This document shows positions 57,458-64,000 of a stretch of 64,000 nucleotides of DNA, in pieces. Position numbers and translations under genes: made by a program. Each line of letters opens with the position of its first letter. Within the stretch, counting starts at the first letter, position 1. The DNA is taken from contig JAAXNY010000013.1 in NCBI GenBank assembly GCA_013420905.1, positions 2,356,001 through 2,420,000 of the forward strand, read 5' to 3'. This stretch comes from Collybia mongolica (lineage: Eukaryota; Basidiomycota; Agaricomycetes; Agaricales; Clitocybaceae). The notes beneath the pieces were generated by a model. That model was not told where the DNA came from and searched no databases. It saw only the letters and a list, made by a program, of their open reading frames with translations.

Positions 57458-60400
57458 ATGTCTTCTACCAAAATCGGTGATGAATTCTTGCGTATTCCCA
57501 AGCTTGATGCTGCTGGGGTCAACTGGGTGATCTACAAGGACCGGTTCACCTGGTCCATCGATGCACGAGGACTTCTCTACCACATTGATGGCTCCCAGAG
57601 CGCACCTGCCGACCCTATCTCGGATCGAAGTGTTGACCCAAGCACGTGGACCCCAGCAGAGGTAGCACTCGAAGCCGCATATAGGAATGACATGAAGACC
57701 TGGCGACAGGGGGAAGCCATCGTTAAGCAGCAAATTGCGGGAACAATTCCGGACTCACTGTTCATGAAGATTCGCGGGCAAAGCACTGCTCATCTTATCT
57801 GGGAAGCGCTTGCGAAAGACTTCCAGAACAAATCCCGTATGGTCTCTGTTGACCTCCGACGCCGCCTTCAAGAGGAGAAATGCCTCGAGAAGGGCGATGT
57901 TCGCGCACACTTTGCGAAGTTGCGCACGATGCGAGAGGATCTCGCATCAATGGGCCAACCACCCACCAACGACGACTTTTACGCCATCATTCTCGGATCC
58001 CTTCCACCATCTTATGACCCCTACATTTCTGCTGTCAACGCAACATCCAGCGTGCTTGGTACTACATTATCACCTGACGACCTCATGTTGACCGTAACTG
58101 AGGAGTACGAACGACGCCTGATGAAGCAGAAGGGTCAGAAGGAACAGAATGCCGCTTTCTATGCCAGAAGCAGCAATGGAAGAGGCCGCGGAAGTTCGAG
58201 CAGTTCGAAAGAATGCTTTAACTGTGGGAAGAAAGGTCACTACAAGGTTGACTGCTGGGCAGCCGGCGGGGGAAAGGAAGGCCAAGGCCCAAAAGGCAAG
58301 GGCAAGGGGAAGGGAAAAGGGAAGGAGACCGAGACAGCTGGTGCCGCAGAATCAAAGCAGGAATCCGAGGATCAGGCTTGGTTCGCAAATGCCGAGAGTA
58401 ACATTCTGGACTTCGTGGAAGAAGGTCTGAACTCCGGGGGAGTAGTCGACGAAGATACTGTCGAAGGGGGAGTGAATGACGATGCGTCGTCGTCGTCCCT
58501 CATTGGTGAGCTCGCGGAGCTTGACCCTACTCTACAACAGCCAGCCGAAGATGCTCTCACCGAAGAAGACATTCTTGATCTTTTCGAAGCCCCTACCACC
58601 ACTTCTGATGAAGAATTCTGGTTTTTGGAAGAAGAAACCAACAGCATGCCAGAATTGGTACCCGTCACTGATTCCTCAGATGAGGATGACGAGGAAGATG
58701 ACAAGTACGGAGACGAGCCACCACCAGCCCTACAAGTGGTATCCGACTCAGAAGACGAGGATGACATGGAGGATGATACCTATTTTAGTGAGGACATAGA
58801 TGAATATGAGGTTATAGGAATGGACGATGAAGCATACACACGAACTTTTGTTGCTGCCGAAATCCAGAAGAACACCAGTACGAGCCTAGGCAGTGAGCTC
58901 ATTGATACAGAGTTGTACGATTCTGGAGCATCACGCCACATGTCTGGGTACAGGCACCGCTTCGTCAACTATCGACCTATTCCCCCGAAGCCTATTACTG
59001 CTGCCGACAAGCGTTCCTTCAATGCTATCGGAATGGGTGATATGTACATCAATGTCCCTAATGGCACAAAGCCGGCCACTCGTGTGCTCCTTGAAAATGT
59101 CCTGTATGCTCCTTCAATGGGCGTAACCCTCGTATCAGTTAGCCGCATTGCAATTGCTGGTGCTGTGTTGGTTTTCCGGGATTCGACATGTCGTATCTAT
59201 ATGAAAGATAAGAGCCACATTGGAGTAATTAACATGAAGAACGGACTTTACCGTGTCTTCACACCTCACCCTGAAACCGCTGCTGTTGCAACTGCAAGAG
59301 CACCTGAAACTCCTCTCGAAGTCGTAACAATTGACGAACTTCACCGTCGACTAGGACATGTTGCTCACGAAGCCGCGCGTACCCTCCTGATGAAAGGCCT
59401 GGTGCATGGGCTAAAGCTCGACGAAACAAGCAAAGCGACAATATGCGAATCTTGTGAGGCCGCGAAAACCACACGAAAGCCCATCCAGAAGGTTCGGGAG
59501 AGCAAACGGGCAGCCAAGATAGGCGACGAAGTTCACTCTGACCTCTGGGGACCTGCACCCATCCAGACCCTAGGCAAAAAGGGGTACTACGTCACTTTCA
59601 CGGATGACTACAGCCGACATGCTACAACCTACCTCATTCGCGAGAAAAGCGACACTTTTACGGTCTACAAGTCCTATGAAGCGTGGCTCCTGACCCAGAA
59701 GAATGTCAGAATTAAGAAACTGCATTCGGACAGAGGGGGGGAGTACCTCAGCAATGAGTTCACAGCCCACCTGAACGAGAGGGGAACCACACGACGTTTG
59801 ACTGTCCACGACACACCAGAGTATAATGGTGTTGCCGAACGGCTGAATCGTATGCTCCTCGAAAAGGTTCGAGCAATGATTCATGATAGCGGTCTACCGA
59901 AAAACCTCTGGGGTGAGGCCGTAATGCATGCGACATGGTTGAAAAACCGTACCTGGACGCGCGCACTTGACGACACAACCCCACACGAGCTGATGGAGGG
60001 TGAGAAGCCTAATATCTCGAACCTTCCACCATGGGGCTCCAGAGTGCGCGTGCACGACACAAGTGGCTCGAAGCTGGACGCTCGTTCGAAAATCGGTCAT
60101 TGGGTTGGATTCGACGAGGAGAGCTGCGCGCATCGAATTTATTGGACTGAAAAATGTTCCGTCACAGTTGAGCGCAGCGTCAGGTTCAATATCGAAGAGG
60201 AAGATGTACCGACAGTCCCGCTCGAGGGGGAGTGGGAAGATGTGGACGTCGAGCGACCCTCTTCACCCTATAAGGCCACTGTTGAAGAAATCCCTGACCC
60301 GGATGCTCCACCTAGCCCTCGTCTCGATGACGAACCCAACGAAGGTCGTCCAAAGCGTGTCCGCATTGAGTCGGACTACTTGCGAAGGCTACGATTGGGC

Positions 60401-62137
60401 GAGGGGCGGATAAATGAAAGGCCCAGCGCTCCCATGCTTCCACCTGGAATGCAGGAGGGGAAACAGAGGGAGAAAGAACAAGCCAGCGCAGCAGACAACT
60501 GGGAAATGGTGAGCGTGGAAGATTTCGCCATGGCAGCTGTCACGGGAGAAGCAGAAGGGCTGACGCCAGACTATGCGGAAGCAAAGCGGCGCCCAGACTG
60601 GCCGAAATGGCAGGAGGCCATCAGGCAGGAAATGCGCACGCTAGAAGCGAACGGCACCTGGGAACTCGTGAAGCGTCCACCTCCCGGCACCAATGTCGTT
60701 GGCTACAAATGGGTCCTTCGCATCAAGAAGAACGCCGCTGGTGAAGTCGAGAAATATAAGGCACGTCTCGTCGCGAAAGGTTTCACCCAGATTCACGGTG
60801 TCAACTTCAACGAGACGTATGCGCCCGTCGCGCGCATGTCGTCGTTTCGCCTTGTGCTCGCACTAGCTGCTCGGAACGGATGGCCCGTAGATGCATTCGA
60901 TTTCGACAGTGCATTCCTCAACGGAGTCCTTGGAGAAGATGAGGTTGTGTACCTCGAACAGCCTGTGGATCAGACGAAAGCTGACCCCAAGGCATATGTC
61001 TTTCGGCTGCGAAAGGCATTGTATGGACTCAAGCAGGGCGCAAAGAATTGGTACGACGCACTGCGAAAGGCACTGGGAGACTTAGGGTTTGAGAGAAGCG
61101 AGGCGGACCACGGAGTCTTCTTCAAGAAGGAAGACGGCGAGTTGATAGTCATTGTCATTCATGTTGACGACTGCATCACCACAGGAACATCTGCAAAACA
61201 AATTGCTAAGTTCAAGGAGGACATCAACCAGGTGTACACGATGACAGACCTAGGACCAGTCCATTGGATCCTCGGTATCAAAGTAACTCGCGACCTTCCC
61301 AACCACACACTCTCACTATCCCAACATGCCTACATTAACTCCATCCTAACCCGGTTCAATTTCGACGATTTGAAGCCGGTATCGACACCCATGGACACCA
61401 ATGTCGCCCTCAGCAAATCCCAATGCCCCACCGCGCTCGTGGATATCGCACGCATGCGAAACGTGCCGTATCGCGAAGCTGTCGGATCGTTGATGTACGC
61501 GGCAATGGGAACACGCCCCGACATCGCGTTCGCCGTGTCTACTGTCGCGCAGTTCTGCGACAACCCGGGATGGGTCCATTGGGAGGCCGTGAAGCGAATC
61601 TTTCGGTATCTGCTTGGCACCAAAGAGCTCGAGCTTGTCTATGGCAATGGGAAGGAAGGCCTGGAAGGCTTTGTGGATGCGGACGGCGCCTCGCAGGAGC
61701 ACAGGCGTGCCATCTCCGGCTATGCCTTCATCGTGGATGGAGGGGCCGTGTCGTGGTCGTCGAAGAAACAGGAACTTGTTACTCTGTCGACGACAGAAGC
61801 CGAGTACGTGGCGGCTACTCACGCTGCCAAAGAAGCGATGTGGCTGCGCCGTCTTATCAGCGAGGTCTACGGACCAATCAACGGTCCACTCACCGAACCC
61901 ACCACCCTATACAGTGACAGCCAATCCGCCATCGCACTCACGAAATCCGGTTCGTACCATGCGCGTACGAAACACATCGACATACGCTATCACTATATTC
62001 GCTACATTGTCGAAGCCGGAAACATCAAGCTCATCTACTGCCCCACCGACGACATGACCGCCGACACCCTGACGAAAGCGCTCCCCAGTGCGAAAGCGAA
62101 GCATTTCGCGCGTGCGCTAGGGCTATCGACGGTTTGA
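57458..62137 (+). CDS. Copia Gag-Pol polyprotein
   Basis: A single 1559-residue frame. Gag-like N-terminus (DUF4219/UBN2-like) with a CCHC zinc knuckle, CFNCGKKGHYKVDC (253-266). A long acidic linker (about 290-460) rich in Asp and Glu precedes the aspartic protease motif LYDSGASRHM (Asp about 488). The pre-integrase zinc region includes LHRRLGH (about 627) and CESCEAAK. Integrase starts at VHSDLWGP (about 691), with DDYSRH, LHSDRGGEY and NGVAERLNR supplying the D,D35E-type residues. Reverse transcriptase runs from VGYKWVLRIKKN (about 1080) through FDFDSAFLNG to IHVDDCITTG (about 1235). RNase H covers FVDADGA (about 1405), STTEAEYVA and YSDSQSAIAL. All catalytic motifs are present without frameshift or stop, so it may be active. 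Confidence 0.97.
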   Translation: MSSTKIGDEFLRIPKLDAAGVNWVIYKDRFTWSIDARGLLYHIDGSQSAPADPISDRSVDPSTWTPAEVALEAAYRNDMKTWRQGEAIVKQQIAGTIPDSLFMKIRGQSTAHLIWEALAKDFQNKSRMVSVDLRRRLQEEKCLEKGDVRAHFAKLRTMREDLASMGQPPTNDDFYAIILGSLPPSYDPYISAVNATSSVLGTTLSPDDLMLTVTEEYERRLMKQKGQKEQNAAFYARSSNGRGRGSSSSSKECFNCGKKGHYKVDCWAAGGGKEGQGPKGKGKGKGKGKETETAGAAESKQESEDQAWFANAESNILDFVEEGLNSGGVVDEDTVEGGVNDDASSSSLIGELAELDPTLQQPAEDALTEEDILDLFEAPTTTSDEEFWFLEEETNSMPELVPVTDSSDEDDEEDDKYGDEPPPALQVVSDSEDEDDMEDDTYFSEDIDEYEVIGMDDEAYTRTFVAAEIQKNTSTSLGSELIDTELYDSGASRHMSGYRHRFVNYRPIPPKPITAADKRSFNAIGMGDMYINVPNGTKPATRVLLENVLYAPSMGVTLVSVSRIAIAGAVLVFRDSTCRIYMKDKSHIGVINMKNGLYRVFTPHPETAAVATARAPETPLEVVTIDELHRRLGHVAHEAARTLLMKGLVHGLKLDETSKATICESCEAAKTTRKPIQKVRESKRAAKIGDEVHSDLWGPAPIQTLGKKGYYVTFTDDYSRHATTYLIREKSDTFTVYKSYEAWLLTQKNVRIKKLHSDRGGEYLSNEFTAHLNERGTTRRLTVHDTPEYNGVAERLNRMLLEKVRAMIHDSGLPKNLWGEAVMHATWLKNRTWTRALDDTTPHELMEGEKPNISNLPPWGSRVRVHDTSGSKLDARSKIGHWVGFDEESCAHRIYWTEKCSVTVERSVRFNIEEEDVPTVPLEGEWEDVDVERPSSPYKATVEEIPDPDAPPSPRLDDEPNEGRPKRVRIESDYLRRLRLGEGRINERPSAPMLPPGMQEGKQREKEQASAADNWEMVSVEDFAMAAVTGEAEGLTPDYAEAKRRPDWPKWQEAIRQEMRTLEANGTWELVKRPPPGTNVVGYKWVLRIKKNAAGEVEKYKARLVAKGFTQIHGVNFNETYAPVARMSSFRLVLALAARNGWPVDAFDFDSAFLNGVLGEDEVVYLEQPVDQTKADPKAYVFRLRKALYGLKQGAKNWYDALRKALGDLGFERSEADHGVFFKKEDGELIVIVIHVDDCITTGTSAKQIAKFKEDINQVYTMTDLGPVHWILGIKVTRDLPNHTLSLSQHAYINSILTRFNFDDLKPVSTPMDTNVALSKSQCPTALVDIARMRNVPYREAVGSLMYAAMGTRPDIAFAVSTVAQFCDNPGWVHWEAVKRIFRYLLGTKELELVYGNGKEGLEGFVDADGASQEHRRAISGYAFIVDGGAVSWSSKKQELVTLSTTEAEYVAATHAAKEAMWLRRLISEVYGPINGPLTEPTTLYSDSQSAIALTKSGSYHARTKHIDIRYHYIRYIVEAGNIKLIYCPTDDMTADTLTKALPSAKAKHFARALGLSTV

Positions 62138-62144
62138 GGGGGAG
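62136..62144 (+). promoter_or_regulatory. Polypurine tract
   Basis: gagggggag(t) immediately before the 3' LTR and overlapping the stop codon region; primes plus-strand DNA synthesis. Confidence 0.75.
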
Positions 62145-62487
62145 TATTGGAGAATATTCGGACATATGCAATCCGTCGTGCCCTGCCGCGTCGCATCACG
62201 CGCGCCCGTAAACGGACGACACTCTCTTAGCTTACCATTTTCGATTTTTATTTCATTGATGGTCTCGTAGCGTAGTTACCTACCAACTTGGCTCACAGTT
62301 AAATACCGTAGACGCCCGTCGTACCACCTCAGTCCCGTTCTACGTTGACTGAGGTGTGTACCCTTACTTACAATCACTTAGCACGAAACCTCTTACTGAC
62401 TACATACCCATAGATTAATCTATTCCAATAGGTAGTCTATTATATAAAGTCCCGTTCTACGTTGACTGAGATTAATCTATTCCAATA
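62145..62487 (+). repeat. Copia 3' LTR
   Basis: 343 bp, apparently identical to the 5' LTR, starting TATTGGA and ending TCCAATA, followed by the target duplication GCTTT. Confidence 0.95.
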
Positions 62488-62492
62488 GCTTT

Positions 62493-63532
62493 TCCTCGTG
62501 TTTTATCTGCACCTGAGCATTCGCGACAGCGCGAGTATAAGCAGTATAAACAATAAGTTGTGAATGAAGTTGAGAATTAACTTGCCATAGCCAGGAATAC
62601 TTGTTAAAAAGACACGTTTGCTAGTACTTAACTATGTTTCACTTACTTGAGGTACGTAGATACTTTAGAGGGGAAGTTCACAGCGCTGCCTGACAGGAAA
62701 ATAGCGCTACTGATGATGCCGTAATTGCTTCCGAGTTCCGAGGCCCTGCAGCACCGAGAGCCCTGTCCAACCCCACAAGCAAGCCGAAGTACTAGTTAAC
62801 GAACCCTACAGCCATGCGTTGCAATTTCAGCTTAGGGTCGATCACATCGTTCACTTGAAGTGACAACAGACTTTCGAATCGGATTGACACCTGGGGGCCG
62901 CCACACTTTGACTGACAACGGGAATGATCAGACTGTGTTCAGGTTGGTATTTTCCTTCAATCCGGAACTTCATGTGGCGATAGTCGACGCCACACGTACT
63001 CACTTGTATTGGGAAACTGACGGCTAGCTTGGAAAGAGACGGACTAATAAATCTGAGTAGGTCAGGCTGCTGCTAACGTAGCAGGGTCTAGAGATACGAT
63101 TCATATCAAGTTTCAATAGCTTCCTTCCGGCGGATTCACAGACGCGATACTGTCACGCGTACTAACTCCAGTCTTCACCCTAAAGCTCATCCAGAGACTA
63201 AAGAACAATCTGATCATGTTCCCAAATGACCCTCATCAGCAAACCCTGATTTTTCTCACAATCAGCTGACAGACCCTGTAGTGCCCATAGTCATCCATAG
63301 ATGTTGTACTGAACTCTGCAGTGCTTTGCAGTTATGTGTAGAATCCACCATGTCTGTCCTGATATCCATAGTGGCTCATACCTTCTATACAGTTCTGTAT
63401 ATTTACCACCTCATCTGCCCAGGGGTATGCTTGATTTGATTGGCTGTGCAGAATTGGGCAGAACTTATTCAAATGACTTCATAATTCAACATGATTATAT
63501 GTATGCAAAATACTACTAGGATTGGTCATTTT
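62493..63532. other. Gene-free stretch between Copia and a transposase-like fragment
   Basis: No supported ORF. From about 63180 it becomes AT-rich and CA/TG-rich, like decayed repeats, and is probably the 3' part of the element whose coding end lies at 63533. Confidence 0.35.
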
Positions 63533-64000
63533 CTACTGATCAAGGGCATAAAATGTTTCCTTATCAAAATACTTGTTCAATAAAAAGTCTGTGCTGTATT
63601 CAAGGGTTGTTTCTTTTGTCAATCTTGGGTCAGCCTTTTTACCAAACCGTGGGATTAGGTCCACAGGGGTTCGCAATTGAGACAAATGGATGATGTCACC
63701 CATCATTGTGTTGTCCCTTCTTTGTGCACGTTTTAAGATAAACATTCCTGTTGTTGGATCTGGATATGGCCCTGCTGATTCTGACATCCCTTGGTTGATT
63801 TGAGAAATAACATTAAAGCGTTGAACATAGGCAAGGAAGTGGTCTGTTCCTGCCAAAGTCTCAGTATGATTACCACTGACAACACGGAAGATAAGTCGAA
63901 GTTGTACAGGACAGTGACCTAGGATAGATAATATATAGTAAGCATTTTGAACATAATAATTAGCCAACTACATACCTTCTAAGCCACTATCTGGCCAGAC
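63533..64000 (-). pseudogene. 3' end of a transposase-like protein of agaricomycete repeats (cut by window edge)
   Basis: Two exons can be read: WPDSGLEG from the window edge to 63976 and, after an intron (63919-63975), HCPVQLRLIFRVVSG onward to the stop at 63533. Blocks such as FLAYVQRFNVI, TGMFILKRAQR, MGDIIHLSQLRTPV, IPRFGKKADPRLTKE and FLLNKYFDKETFYALDQ match the C-terminal region of large transposase-associated proteins (Plavaka/KDZ-like, DUF6830-type) that are abundant in agaricomycete genomes. I cannot tell which superfamily, and cannot judge whether the whole gene is intact, because most of it lies outside the window. Confidence 0.55.

Larger units (their letters stand above)
57035..62487 (+). 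mobile_element. Complete Ty1/Copia LTR retrotransposon
   Basis: The element is 5453 bp, flanked by the 5-bp target duplication GCTTT at 57030-57034 and 62488-62492. LTRs of 343 bp at each end begin TATTGGA and end TCCAATA, a perfect 7-bp inverted terminus in place of the usual TG...CA. The LTRs look identical base for base, and the single polyprotein frame is intact. Integrase precedes reverse transcriptase, which defines Copia. This is the only structurally complete autonomous element in the window and has probably inserted recently. Confidence 0.95.

Noticed and set aside
63265..63280. ctgtagtg read as a CACTA terminus (cactacag on the minus strand)
   Set aside because: The orientation is wrong for the transposase-like fragment to its right and no partner terminus is visible.

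Overview
The window looks like nuclear DNA of a basidiomycete, most likely an agaricomycete. The protein genes are split by many 50-60 bp GT-AG introns, and I recognise basidiomycete-type families: an ATG13, a Dma1-like FHA-RING ligase, a fused PABA synthase, a 14-helix drug-efflux transporter, an NRPS-like A-T-TE enzyme and a Copia element. I saw no bacterial operon signals, no CRISPR array and no convincing tRNA or rRNA gene. All calls come from reading the sequence; no database search was run.

The left third (1 to about 19.7 kb) is a nested graveyard of transposable elements. In order it holds: the 3' end of a LINE; an 850-bp LTR-like repeat present twice; two related foldback DNA elements with TIRs and subterminal repeats; several copies of an AT-rich repeat family with a long perfect hairpin and 240-bp tandem units; a second repeat family with an internally deleted derivative; a broken Gypsy gag; and a complete but dead pogo-type transposon. 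Copies differ mainly by CpG to TpG/CpA changes, and four in-frame TGA codons in two unrelated elements fit CGA decay. This suggests past cytosine methylation or a RIP-like process.

The middle (20 to 48.1 kb) is genic: a VOC/glyoxalase-like gene (+), PABA synthase (-), an MFS transporter (-), an HMG-box regulator (-), a secreted or membrane-anchored galactose-binding-like protein (+), a large A-T-TE adenylate-forming enzyme (-), a decayed gene (+), ATG13 (-) and the FHA-RING E3 ligase (-). The transporter, HMG-box regulator, secreted protein and A-T-TE enzyme lie within 11 kb and could form a small secondary-metabolite neighbourhood. That is inference from proximity only.

The right third (48 to 64 kb) holds a second LINE 3' end of the same family as the one at the left edge, a periplasmic-binding-protein-like gene (-), a short hypothetical gene (-), a structurally intact Copia retrotransposon with apparently identical LTRs, a 5-bp target duplication and a 1559-codon open polyprotein, and finally the 3' end of a transposase-like gene cut off by the window edge. 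The young Copia copy contrasts sharply with the decayed elements on the left.
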